Shown in pieces: positions 30,208 through 38,289 of a stretch of DNA of 41,994 nucleotides. Numbering within the stretch: position 1 is the stretch's first letter; every line of letters starts with the position of its first letter. The DNA comes from Planctomycetota bacterium. Its GTDB lineage: Bacteria > Planctomycetota > Brocadiia > Brocadiales > Bathyanammoxibiaceae. Below the pieces are notes generated by a model that saw only the letters and a program-made list of their open reading frames with translations, made no database searches and was not told where the DNA came from. Where the stretch lies: assembly GCA_023261505.1 (NCBI GenBank), contig JAHFOV010000013.1, positions 1 through 41,994 of the forward strand. Direction: 5' to 3'. The translations under genes were made by a program, and so were the position numbers.

Positions 30208-31959
30208 ATGAAGAATGCCGAGATAGCCTCCATGTTTGAACGTATGGCAGATGTCCTTGAATTAAAGGGGGAGAGTCTATTTCGCATAAATTCCTACCGC
30301 AGAGCGGCCAGGGTAATTAGCGACCTCACCGAGGATATTAAAGAGATCACCGAGCAGGGAAGACTCAGAGACATCCCGGGTATAGGGGAAAGCCATGCCG
30401 AAAAAATAGAGGAGTACCTCAGGACAGGAAGGATGTCCAAATATGAGGAGGTAATGAAAGGGGTATCTGAGGAGATGGTGGCGATGATGCAGATACCCGG
30501 CCTTGGCCCAAAGACTATAGCCATGCTAAATAAGGAATTGGGCATTTCTAGTATAGCCCAGCTTGAGGAGGCCATAAAGCAAGGAAAGTTGAAAGGACTT
30601 AGGGGGATTGCCGAGAAAAAGATAGAGAACATCCTCAAGGGGATAGAACTTTATCGCACCAGCCAACAGAGAATAGCACTGGGGGTGGCCTTTCCGGTGG
30701 TGAACCGTATTGTGGAGAAACTGCGAGGGGTAAAGGGAGTCCTCGCCATACAACCTGCCGGCTCCCTAAGGAGGATGAAGGAAACCATTGGTGATATTGA
30801 CATCCTCTGCACCGGTCATAACGGCAGAGAAATCATCCAGGCCTTCGTGAGCCTCCCGGAGGTTAGAGCGGTGCTGGCCGCAGGGGATACCAAAGGCTCG
30901 GTACGCATAGAAGAGGGACTCCAGGTGGACCTCAGGGTGGTAGAGGAAGACTCCTTCGGTTCCGCACTCCAGTACTTTACAGGCAGTAAGGCCCATAACA
31001 TCCACCTCAGGGAAATTGCCAAGAAACAGGGTTTAAAGATTAGCGAGTATGGAATTTTTCGTGGAGATAAGAAACTGGGCGGAAGGCTTGAAGAGGATAT
31101 ATATAATACTTTAGGGATGGACTGGATACCCCCCGAACTCAGGGAAGATAGGGGCGAAATAGAAGCCACTCAGGAAAAAAGACTTCCAAAGTTAGTAGAA
31201 TTAAAAGACATAAAAGGAGACCTTCATGTCCATTCTAAATGGTCCGATGGGCATTCTACCTTTGAGGAGATTGCCCAATATGCCCAAAAGATGGGCTATC
31301 AGTACTGTGTAGTATCAGATCACAGTAAGAGTACCCGTGTCGCCCATGGACTGGATGAAGAGAGGGTGCTTAAGGAGATTGAAGAAATTGATAAGTTGAA
31401 CAAGAAGCTCTCAGGTACAGGTTTTAGACTCCTTAAGGCCAGCGAGTGCGACATCAGGAACGATGGCTCTATGGACCTCCCCGACAAGGTGCTGGCCAAG
31501 CTGGACATAGTCCTGGGGGCTATCCACGCAGGCTTCAAGCAGAGCAAGGAGCAAATTACGGAAAGGATTGTGGCCGCCATCCATAACCCTTACGTAAATA
31601 TTATCGTCCACCCCACAGGCCGCCTCATTAGCCAGAGGGAGGGTTATGAGGCAGACATGGACAGGGTAATGGAGGCCGCTGCTAAGACAGGCACTGCACT
31701 TGAGATTAACTCTTTCTGGGACCGACTCGACCTCAATGATGTAAACGCCAGGAAGGCAAAGGAGATGGGGGTGAAGATTGCCATCTCTACAGATACCCAC
31801 TACCTGGACCAGATGTGGATGATGCAGTTAGGCGTGGGTGTGGCAAGGCGAGCCTGGCTGGAGAAAGAAGACGTTTTAAACACATGGCCACTTGAAAGAC
31901 TACTGGAATTCTGTAAAGCCAAAAGGAAGGTAAAACAGGGGCTAGGGATTAGGGTTTAG
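30208..31959 (+). CDS. polX: DNA polymerase/3'-5' exonuclease PolX
   Basis: A 583-residue family X repair polymerase fused to a PHP phosphoesterase. N-terminal helix-hairpin-helix motifs (RDIPGIGESHAEKIEEYL, IPGLGPKTIAML, LRGIAEKKIENIL) lie within the first 150 residues. The polymerase palm follows with GSLRRMKETIGDIDIL (metal-binding Asp-x-Asp) and LQVDLRVVEEDSFGSALQYFTGSKAHN. The PHP domain is at about 335-570 with DLHVHSKWSDG, VSDHS, GAIHAGF, IVHPTGR and ISTDTHY as metal ligands. Its role is gap filling in base excision repair. The final LGIRV and TAG stop derive from a GGGATTAGGGTTTAG array. Confidence 0.95.
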   Translation: MKNAEIASMFERMADVLELKGESLFRINSYRRAARVISDLTEDIKEITEQGRLRDIPGIGESHAEKIEEYLRTGRMSKYEEVMKGVSEEMVAMMQIPGLGPKTIAMLNKELGISSIAQLEEAIKQGKLKGLRGIAEKKIENILKGIELYRTSQQRIALGVAFPVVNRIVEKLRGVKGVLAIQPAGSLRRMKETIGDIDILCTGHNGREIIQAFVSLPEVRAVLAAGDTKGSVRIEEGLQVDLRVVEEDSFGSALQYFTGSKAHNIHLREIAKKQGLKISEYGIFRGDKKLGGRLEEDIYNTLGMDWIPPELREDRGEIEATQEKRLPKLVELKDIKGDLHVHSKWSDGHSTFEEIAQYAQKMGYQYCVVSDHSKSTRVAHGLDEERVLKEIEEIDKLNKKLSGTGFRLLKASECDIRNDGSMDLPDKVLAKLDIVLGAIHAGFKQSKEQITERIVAAIHNPYVNIIVHPTGRLISQREGYEADMDRVMEAAAKTGTALEINSFWDRLDLNDVNARKAKEMGVKIAISTDTHYLDQMWMMQLGVGVARRAWLEKEDVLNTWPLERLLEFCKAKRKVKQGLGIRV

Positions 31960-32006
31960 GGACTAGTAAATAAATCAATCCCTAATCCCTGGCCCTTATT
32001 CCCTAA
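31938..32006. repeat. TTAGGG-type array hairpin at end of polX
   Basis: The left arm GGGGCTAGGGATTAGGGTTTAGGGAC (31938-31963) contains the polX stop codon and faces CAATCCCTAATCCCTGGCCC (31977-31996) plus TTATTCCCTAATT. yacG starts six bases later. Confidence 0.75.
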
Positions 32007-32011
32007 TTACT

Positions 32012-32206
32012 ATGCCAAGAATTGACTGCCGTTATTGTGGAAAAGAACTGGAATATAAATACATAAAGGATTTGCCTTACTTCCCCTTTTGCTCGGAGCG
32101 TTGCAAGCTCATCGACCTGGGCCTTTGGGTGGAAGGGAAGCATAGAATTGAAGAACCGCTCACACCTGAAAAACAGGGCGAGTTGGAAAAAGAAGATACA
32201 GAGTAA
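32012..32206 (+). CDS. yacG: YacG-type zinc protein (DNA gyrase inhibitor family)
   Basis: A 64-residue protein with one zinc ribbon: CRYCGKELEY (CxxC) and FPFCSERCKLIDLGLW (CxxxC), then an acidic tail. E. coli YacG binds GyrB and inhibits DNA binding. There is no clear ribosome binding site, because the preceding DNA is a repeat array. It may be co-transcribed with polX. Confidence 0.9.
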   Translation: MPRIDCRYCGKELEYKYIKDLPYFPFCSERCKLIDLGLWVEGKHRIEEPLTPEKQGELEKEDTE

Positions 32207-32284
32207 TTTATTAGTGAAGTCTTTTCGAGAAGTTTACCTTTAAAAGCTTTTTGTATTCCTCCCATAAAAAGGGGTTTTCACCTG

Positions 32285-33324
32285 TTAGTTATAAAAGGAT
32301 TTTTGCCAGTCTTTTTGAGGCGACGCCTTATATTTTCTGATTAATTTTATCAATCTCTCCAAATCCTCAGGTATTGGGGCCTCTACGATTACTCTTCCCA
32401 TTCCCGGAAAAGGTTCAAATGTTATCCTATGGGCGTGGAGAGTTAGCCTTGAGATAGCTGGTGTTTCAGGCCGGCCTTTCGCGCCAAAGGCGGATTCGCC
32501 GCGGCAAACTTTCGGCTTGTAGTCTGCCTTCAGGCTGGAGAGAAAGATTGCCGACCTCTTACCATACAATGGGTCCACAGAAAGTGGGTGGCCGATGGCC
32601 TTTAAATGAAGCCTTATTTGATGTGTGCGGCCTGTTTTCGGAAAGACCTTTGGGAGGGTGAAGCCGTTGAGACGCTCGAGGGTCTTATAATGTGTTACGG
32701 CCTCTTTACCACTAGGGTCTATACGCATCTTACCACGGCCAGCTTCCTCTAGGGAAAGATTTACAATGCCTTCCTGTCTTTCGACACGGCCATCTACCAG
32801 TGCGATATATTTTTTTCTATAGTTCGTGTCTCAAATTGCCTGGAAAGGTGTCTTTCGGTCTCTGGGTCTTTTGCTACCAGAAGCACGCCGCTTGTATCCT
32901 TATCTAGCCTGTGCACTAACCTGGGCCGAAGTTCCTTACCTTTAGAGATTGGAGAGAGATTTTGCAGGTAATATAGAAGCCCATTAATAAAGGTTGCATC
33001 CCTTTCTCCTCTTTCTGGAATTACAGCCAGACCAGCCGGCTTATTTACCACAAGAACATGCCCATCCTCAAAAAGGACCTCAAGGGGCAAGAAGTGGGGT
33101 TCATATTTTCTGGTGCCCTCGGGGATAGAAATGGTTACTTCGTCTCCCTCTTTTAAGGGCATGCCTATACTTGCTCTCTTTGTATTTACACTTATTGAGC
33201 CTTTTTCTATTAAATCTTTAAGGGTATTAATGGGGTATAGAGGAAGTTTTACGGCCAGAAATTCCAGGAGCCGCGTACCTTCAAGGGGTTGGGAAACTGT
33301 ATAGGAGTAGTCTTCTATAGACAC
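32285..33324 (-). pseudogene. RluA-family pseudouridine synthase, split by a one-base frameshift
   Basis: Two minus-strand frames make one protein. The first (GTG 33324 to 32794) has an S4 RNA-binding domain (LEFLAVKLPLYPINTLKDLIEKGSISVN) and the catalytic domain with RLVHRLDKDTSGVLLVAK (catalytic Asp). It goes out of frame after FETRTIEK at a run of seven A near 32810. Adding one A restores KKYIALVDGRVERQEGIVNL and leads into the second frame, with FPKTGRTHQIRLHLKAIGHPLSVDPLYG to the stop at 32285. An assembly or read error is as likely as a real mutation. GESAFGAKGR is encoded by an in-frame palindrome-derived insertion. The GTG start follows the EamA stop by 26 bp. Confidence 0.85.
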
Positions 33325-33350
33325 CTTGTAAAACCTACCTTGATATATTT

Positions 33351-34208
33351 CTAAAAAGCAACAATAAAGGTCACCCCTAGTAACATTACTGCACACCCGA
33401 GCAGTCTCTCGCCGAGGTGTGTCTCTCCAAAGAAGACCCAACCGTAGAAAACTCCTATAAGGAGGCTGGTGCGCTTGATGGATATCATGTAAGGGACCTC
33501 TACCAGTTTTATAGCATGGCAATGAGCGACTATATTAAGGGCATTAAATAGCCCTATAAGGCTAAAAAGGGCTGGCCTAGATACGAAGGAGGAGAGACCA
33601 TAATTTAATGCGGTAATGGGAAGAAGTACAATAGCAAGCATAGCAGGATATGTAGCGGCAAAGAAAAATGGGCTTGAATGCTGTATGGCCAGTTTACCCA
33701 GATTGGAAGTTACGCTGTATATGAAGGCGACAATTATCATAATAAGGGAACCTTCCTCCTTAAGGACAGCCCTAAAGGGTGCCAGGAGCCCTTCTTTAGT
33801 GGTATGCATATTTAGTAGATAGATGCCGGTGGCCACCAGCACAACCCCTAACGCGCCAGATTTATCTGGCCGCTCCCCAAGCATGAGAAAGCTCGTCAAT
33901 AAAAGGAAGACCGGTGTTATGGAAAGAAAGGGGAGGGTCAAAGATAGAGGAGAAACTTTGATGGCCCTCTGGTATAAGATAAGGGCTGTTATATCCATAG
34001 GCAAGAGGAGTAGGATAGCAAAGAAGAAGGTCTTGTCTAGTTCAGGCAAGCCTGTAAATATCAAAGTGGGTAAAAGAAAGAGAGCGGCGTAACCCTGATA
34101 CACCCATGCCACGGTTAGCACCCCGCTCTCCCTTAGGGCCTTCTTACAAAGTGCGTCAGAGTTAGCATGAGCCCAGGCAGAGAGTAAGGAGAGATAAAAC
34201 CAAGTCAT
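33351..34208 (-). CDS. EamA/DMT-family membrane transporter
   Basis: About 285 residues with ten predicted membrane helices in two EamA halves. Examples are TVAWVYQGYAALFLLPTLIF, LLLPMDITALILYQRAIKVSPLSLTLPFLSITPVFLLLTSFLMLGERP, GALGVVLVATGIYLLN in half one, and YMISIKRTSLLIGVFYGWVFFGETHLGERLLGCAVMLLGVTFI in half two. It exports or imports small metabolites; the substrate cannot be told. ATG 34208 is preferred over an in-frame TTG at 34214. The DNA upstream is an AT-rich CAAATT-type inverted repeat (34213-34262). Confidence 0.9.
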   Translation of the reverse strand: MTWFYLSLLSAWAHANSDALCKKALRESGVLTVAWVYQGYAALFLLPTLIFTGLPELDKTFFFAILLLLPMDITALILYQRAIKVSPLSLTLPFLSITPVFLLLTSFLMLGERPDKSGALGVVLVATGIYLLNMHTTKEGLLAPFRAVLKEEGSLIMIIVAFIYSVTSNLGKLAIQHSSPFFFAATYPAMLAIVLLPITALNYGLSSFVSRPALFSLIGLFNALNIVAHCHAIKLVEVPYMISIKRTSLLIGVFYGWVFFGETHLGERLLGCAVMLLGVTFIVAF

Positions 34209-34276
34209 TTTCAATACAAATTACAAATTGCAAATTTCACATTTGTAATCTGTAACCTAAAATTTGATTTACTGGT

Positions 34277-34987
34277 TCAAGGAAGGAGGCTTAATGGGTC
34301 TACAGGTTTGTCATTATAGAAGACCTTGAAGTGGAGTTCTGGCCTTTGTGCATTACCCGTCTTCCCCACCTCGGCTATTGTCTGACCTTGTTTTACCCAA
34401 TTTCCTTTACTTACAAGAACCCTGGAGTTATAGGCATACCAAGTATGATAACCGCCATCATGCCTTAGTACCACCACCTTTCCCCACCCCTTTGGGTTAT
34501 CGACTACCACATCTACAACCCCACCTTTGGCAGCCGTAACGGGCTGACCTTGCTCGGCCTCTATATCTATTCCTGTATTCGTTTTCCCGCCTTTCCAGTC
34601 ACCGAAGCGGCTGAAGACCTTACCCTGTAAAGGCCATGAAAAACCTGTGGAAGAAACGGCTTTGGGCAAAACAAGCCTGGCCTCGTGCGCCCTGGGGATT
34701 ATAAGTTCTTGTCCCGCCTCCAGATCCCTGGCGTTCTTTATTCCATTCAGGTCCATGAGTTCCTGTGGGCTTATCCCATAAGCTTTGGCGATTTTCCATA
34801 TTGTTTCACCCTTTTTTACCCTGTAGGCAAGGCATCCTGAACCACCCAAGGCGGATTTCTTTGAAGGAGCAGGGGGAGCTTTTTTTGCCTCTTTGGGTAA
34901 AGAAACCTCTTTCTCAGGTGGGGCTGCACAACCTCCCATGAGGAATAAAATCAGTAAGGAAAAGAAGCAATATTTTAGAAAGGCCAT
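34277..34987 (-). CDS. NlpD-like lipoprotein: LysM plus degenerate M23 (LytM) domain
   Basis: A 236-residue lipoprotein with lipobox FLMGGC at about residue 20 and a Pro/Lys-rich linker. One LysM (YRVKKGETIWKIAKAYGISPQELMDLNGIKNARDLEAGQELIIP) is followed by an M23 fold (WPLQGKVFSRFGDWKGGKTNTGIDIEAEQGQPVTAAKGG to ELHFKVFYNDKPVDPLSLLP). The zinc ligands of active M23 enzymes are changed: the HxGiD His is Asn, YAH is YAY, and HLHF is ELHF. It is therefore probably a non-catalytic amidase activator, like E. coli NlpD, acting in the periplasm during cell separation. KSALGG in the linker is encoded by a palindrome copy. Confidence 0.9.
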   Translation of the reverse strand: MAFLKYCFFSLLILFLMGGCAAPPEKEVSLPKEAKKAPPAPSKKSALGGSGCLAYRVKKGETIWKIAKAYGISPQELMDLNGIKNARDLEAGQELIIPRAHEARLVLPKAVSSTGFSWPLQGKVFSRFGDWKGGKTNTGIDIEAEQGQPVTAAKGGVVDVVVDNPKGWGKVVVLRHDGGYHTWYAYNSRVLVSKGNWVKQGQTIAEVGKTGNAQRPELHFKVFYNDKPVDPLSLLP

Positions 34988-35016
34988 CTAGCCTTAATAT
35001 ATAGCTAATAAAATGA

Positions 35017-35091
35017 TGGAGCGGGCGATGGGATTCGAACCCACGACGCCTAGCTTGGGAAGCTAGTATTCTACCACTGAATTACGCCCGC
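35017..35091 (-). tRNA. tRNA-Gly (anticodon CCC), CCA encoded
   Basis: On the minus strand the acceptor GCGGGCG pairs with CGCCCGC. The D arm is ATTCAGTGGTAGAAT. The anticodon stem-loop is CTAGC-TTCCCAA-GCTAG, giving anticodon CCC. The T arm is GTGGG-TTCGAAT-CCCAT. The discriminator base is U, followed by encoded CCA at 35019-35017. A weak promoter-like TTGACT (35141-35146) lies upstream with an AT-rich -10 region around 35116-35123. Confidence 0.96.
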
Positions 35092-35156
35092 TTTCAATTG
35101 CCACCCCATTTTAAGGATATATTAGCTTTATCCCTGATAAAGTCAAGGGGCATCTG

Positions 35157-35190
35157 CCAGGAGAGATGTACCTTGAAAAACATCTCCTGG
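35157..35190. other. Conserved-looking hairpin between tRNA-Gly and proS
   Basis: CCAGGAG, a two-base bulge and ATGT pair with ACATCTCCTGG around a 10-base loop: an 11-bp stem without a following T run on the plus strand. It could be a leader structure of proS or part of the tRNA upstream region. It is not a T-box, since no specifier or antiterminator pattern is visible. Confidence 0.45.
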
Positions 35191-35212
35191 GTTATATAAT
35201 CACCTCTAGAAT

Positions 35213-35240
35213 GTATAGGCGTTCAATTGAACGCCCCTAC
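35213..35240. repeat. 28-bp palindrome ahead of proS
   Basis: GTATAGGCGTTCAA pairs with TTGAACGCCCCTAC at 12 of 14 positions. It has the same length and outer GTAGGGGC as the copy inside mqnA. It ends 11 bases before the proS ATG, where a ribosome binding site would normally lie. Confidence 0.8.
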
Positions 35241-35251
35241 ATAAAAATACG

Positions 35252-36955
35252 ATGAAGTGGTCACAAACCCTAATCCCTACACTTAGAGAAGACCCCGCAG
35301 AAGCAGAGGTGTCCAGCCACAAGCTTATGATAAGAGCGGGGCTTATAAGGAAGCTGTTGTCCGGAGCGTATTCCTATTTACCCCTGGGAACCAGGGTGCT
35401 AAATAAAGTCATTTCTATCGTTAGGGAGGAGATGAACCGTGCAGGAGCCGTAGAGGTATATCTCCCGGTCCTCCAACCCATAGAACTCTTACAAAAGAGT
35501 GGAAGGCTGGATGCCTTCGGAGACGACCTAATGCGATTTAAAGACCGGCATGGGCGGCTCATAGCCCTGGGTCCTACACATGAAGAAGTAATAACCTGCC
35601 TTGTGGAAAACGAAATTAGCTCCTACAGGCAACTTCCGTTGATTTTATATCAAATACAGAGCAAGTTCAGGGATGAGCCCAGGCCCCGTTTCGGGGTTCT
35701 GAGGAGTAAGGAATTCATTATGAAGGATGGCTACAGCTTTGACATAGATGGGGAAGGGCTTGCCAGGAGTTATGAAAAGATGTACCAGGCCTATTGCAGG
35801 ATATTTGACCGGTGTGGATTAAAGTATATTGCTGTGGAGGCGGACACAGGGGTAATGGGGGGGGACATTTCTCACGAGTTTATGGTACCTTCTGAGATAG
35901 GAGAGGACTTTCTAGTGAGATGTAAGGGCTGCACTTACAGTGTAAACAGGGAAAAGGGAGAGCCTGCCCCGCTACAAGCTGACGGTACTGACAGTCTGGA
36001 GGCCATGAGGGAGATACTTACCCCCAACGTGACTACCATTACACAAGTTAGCAGCTTCCTTGGTATAGAGCCTTCGCGTTTAGTTAAGACCCTGATTTAT
36101 AAAAGTGCCGGAGAGGCCCTAGCCGTCCTAGTGAGGGGTGACCACGAGGTGAATGAAATAAAACTCGCCAGGTTCTTAGGCCAGGAAGTCAGTCTTGCTG
36201 ATGAGGAGACTATCCGCACGCTTACTGGGGCACCTATGGGATTTACCGGGCCTGTGGGTCTGTCTGTAAAGGTTATTGCCGACCAGGCAGTGTCTGTCTT
36301 GAAAAATTTTGTGACTGGAGCAAACAAAGAGGACACCCACCTTATTAATGTGAACTCTGGACGGGACTTCCAGATACACAAGGCGGGCAATATAAGGTAC
36401 GTTACAGAAGGGGACCACTGCCCAAAATGCGGAAAAGAGTTAGAGATGTCCCACGGGATTGAGGTGGGACATGTCTTCAAACTAGGCACCAAATACAGCG
36501 AGTCCCTGGGAGCCTATTTCCTTGACCCTCATGGCAAACAGAGGCCCATCATCATGGGTTGTTATGGTATTGGCATTAACCGTATTATTGCAGCCGCAAT
36601 AGAGTGTTCTCACGACGAAAATGGAATTATCTGGCCTCCCAGTATTGCCCCCTATGAGGTACTCATTCTAACTTTAAATATGAAGGAATCAGCAACTTTG
36701 AATAAGTCCGAGTCCCTCCACAAACAATTGGAAGAGGCAGGCATAGATGCCCTGCTGGATGATAGAGACCTAAGGCCAGGGGTAAAGTTTAAGGATGCCG
36801 ACCTTATCGGTATACCCTTTCGCATTATCCTGGGAAAAGCTTTTACGGAGAGAGGGCTTTTGGAACTTCAGGTAAGAAAGGGAGACGAACCTATTTTCCT
36901 GTCTCCAGAGTCAATACTTCCAGAGATTAAGAAGAGGCTGTCTAACACCTCTTAA
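35252..36955 (+). CDS. proS: Prolyl-tRNA synthetase, bacterial type
   Basis: A 567-residue class II synthetase charging tRNA-Pro. Motif 1 is KLMIRAGLIRKLLSGAYSYLPLGTRVLNKV. Motif 2 is SKFRDEPRPRFGVLRSKEFIMKDGYSFD with LGPTHEEVIT. The editing insertion (about 225-400) has SFLGIEPSRLVKTLIYKS and GPVGLSVKVIADQAV plus a cysteine pair CPKCG. Motif 3 is MGCYGIGINRIIAAAIE, followed by the anticodon-binding domain (LLDDRDLRPGVKFKDADLIGIPFRIILG). Length and domain order are those of the long bacterial ProS with trans-misacylation editing. No good Shine-Dalgarno is visible; a palindrome lies immediately upstream. Confidence 0.96.
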   Translation: MKWSQTLIPTLREDPAEAEVSSHKLMIRAGLIRKLLSGAYSYLPLGTRVLNKVISIVREEMNRAGAVEVYLPVLQPIELLQKSGRLDAFGDDLMRFKDRHGRLIALGPTHEEVITCLVENEISSYRQLPLILYQIQSKFRDEPRPRFGVLRSKEFIMKDGYSFDIDGEGLARSYEKMYQAYCRIFDRCGLKYIAVEADTGVMGGDISHEFMVPSEIGEDFLVRCKGCTYSVNREKGEPAPLQADGTDSLEAMREILTPNVTTITQVSSFLGIEPSRLVKTLIYKSAGEALAVLVRGDHEVNEIKLARFLGQEVSLADEETIRTLTGAPMGFTGPVGLSVKVIADQAVSVLKNFVTGANKEDTHLINVNSGRDFQIHKAGNIRYVTEGDHCPKCGKELEMSHGIEVGHVFKLGTKYSESLGAYFLDPHGKQRPIIMGCYGIGINRIIAAAIECSHDENGIIWPPSIAPYEVLILTLNMKESATLNKSESLHKQLEEAGIDALLDDRDLRPGVKFKDADLIGIPFRIILGKAFTERGLLELQVRKGDEPIFLSPESILPEIKKRLSNTS

Positions 36956-36965
36956 AGGGTTTCCA

Positions 36966-37553
36966 TTGGGCAAGGTACGTCCACCTATTCCAGTTAATGT
37001 CATTGTAGGAATGCTTTCTAATAATCTAAGTCTTTTTGATATGGCTGAAAATAGATTAGAAGAACAACTCGGTCCTTTAGAATTGAAAAGCCATATCTTC
37101 CCTTTCCATTATACGGACTATTATGAAAAAGAGATTGGAAGGGACATAAACAGACAATTCTTGAGCTTCCAGAAACTTATAGACCCAGAGGCCCTTGCAG
37201 AAGTAAAGGTCTTTACGAATACATTGGAGGAAGAATTTAAAAGAGAAAAGGCTACCGCCGGACGTCCCATCAACCTTGACCCTGGATACCTGGCCAGTAG
37301 CAAGCTAGTCCTGGCCAGCACAAAGGACTATTACCACAGGATTTACCTGAGAAAAGGGATATATGCAGAGGTCACACTGAGATACTTAAAAGGGGCCTTT
37401 GAACCCTTTCCGTGGACATACTCAGATTATCGTAGTAAAGAGTATATTGACTTTTTTAAAGCGGTAAGGACCCTTTATATGAAAAAACTCAGCGGCCAAT
37501 TGAGCGAAAACCCGGAGGGATACCATAATGCAGAGGACACTAGTAATCCTTAA
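36966..37553 (+). CDS. DUF4416 family protein
   Basis: A 195-residue cytoplasmic protein that starts at TTG 36966 (MGKVRPPIPVNVIVGML), preceded by AAAGGG. Family marks are PVNVIVGMLSNNLSLFDMAENRLEEQLGPLELKSHIFPFHYTDYYEKEIG, RPINLDPGYLASSKLVLASTKDYYHRIYLRKGIYAEVTLRY and FEPFPWTYSDYRSKEYIDFF. The function of DUF4416 is unknown; it is frequent in Planctomycetota and other anaerobes. The gene follows proS by 10 bp and overlaps ndk by 26 bp, so it belongs to the proS-ndk operon. Confidence 0.9.
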   Translation: MGKVRPPIPVNVIVGMLSNNLSLFDMAENRLEEQLGPLELKSHIFPFHYTDYYEKEIGRDINRQFLSFQKLIDPEALAEVKVFTNTLEEEFKREKATAGRPINLDPGYLASSKLVLASTKDYYHRIYLRKGIYAEVTLRYLKGAFEPFPWTYSDYRSKEYIDFFKAVRTLYMKKLSGQLSENPEGYHNAEDTSNP

Positions 37554-37998
37554 GCCTGACGCCATTCAGAGGAGGCTAATCGGGAAAATTATCACCCGAT
37601 TCGAAGAAAAGGGACTCCAGATAGTAGGTCTCAAATTGATGCAAATGACCGAAGAATTGGCCAGGCGCAACTATGTCCAGCACGAAGGCAGAGACTTTTA
37701 TGAACCCCTTATAAGATATATGACTTCTAGCCCAGTTATAGCACTGGTATTAAAAGGCAAAGAAGCTATAGAAACAACCAGGAAGATGGCAGGCTTCACC
37801 TTTGGCACAAAAGCTGAGCCTGGAACTATTCGGGGTGACTATGCTATCTCTAACCGTTTTAATCTAATTCATGTCTCTGATTCGCAAGAGGCGGCAGAAA
37901 GAGAGATATCTCTATTCTTTAAAAAAGCAGAAATACTGGAATATAAAAGCGCAGACATCGCTTGGGTATATGACCTCTCTCAGGGTGCGGCAGTATAG
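37528..37998 (+). CDS. ndk: Nucleoside diphosphate kinase
   Basis: A 156-residue NDK, transferring the gamma phosphate between nucleoside triphosphates and diphosphates through a phospho-His. It opens with RTLVILKPDAIQRRLIGKIITRFEEKG. Further marks are FYEPLIRYMTSSPVIALVLKGKEAI, MAGFTFGTKAEPGTIRGDYA and the active-site NLIHVSDS, in which the usual 'NxxHGSDS' Gly is Val. The catalytic His is present. The ATG at 37528 has GGAGG nine bases upstream inside the DUF4416 frame. The C-terminus is some ten residues longer than typical. Confidence 0.95.
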   Translation: MQRTLVILKPDAIQRRLIGKIITRFEEKGLQIVGLKLMQMTEELARRNYVQHEGRDFYEPLIRYMTSSPVIALVLKGKEAIETTRKMAGFTFGTKAEPGTIRGDYAISNRFNLIHVSDSQEAAEREISLFFKKAEILEYKSADIAWVYDLSQGAAV

Positions 37999-38212
37999 CT
38001 AGTGCAATAAGTTCTCATCTCACAGCAAAAGAAATATTGCACTTGTTCGCCTGAAGTGGACCCATTTAGAGTCTCTTTCTTCATGTCAATCTTATACTTA
38101 TACAAACAAGAGCCGACATATACGCTTATCTTACAATAACTTACATTGGCTGACGTTCCAACCAAGCTATTAAAGCCTAACGGTTAGCAAAATTCTAGGA
38201 TTTTGGCACGAA

Positions 38213-38229
38213 AATTGTTAACATATAGG
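38213..38229 (+). promoter_or_regulatory. Sigma54-like promoter upstream of pssA
   Basis: TTGGCACGAAAATTGTT matches the -24/-12 consensus YTGGCACGRNNNTTGCW at every defined position except the C of the -12 GC. It lies about 60 bp upstream of the pssA ATG. No enhancer-binding site can be read with confidence. A small inverted repeat GTGCAATA/TATTGCAC (38003-38041) after ndk may terminate the preceding operon. Confidence 0.5.
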
Positions 38230-38289
38230 TGTAGGAAGAATTAACAAATAACAAACTCTAAAGTTTTTGACATACTAGGACATACTATT

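Noticed and set aside
30526-31169. Minus-strand frames of 75-117 codons across polX
   Set aside because: Antisense shadows of a fully annotated 583-residue PolX.
35157-35190. T-box riboswitch before proS
   Set aside because: Only one simple hairpin is present; no specifier loop, T-box sequence or antiterminator is visible.
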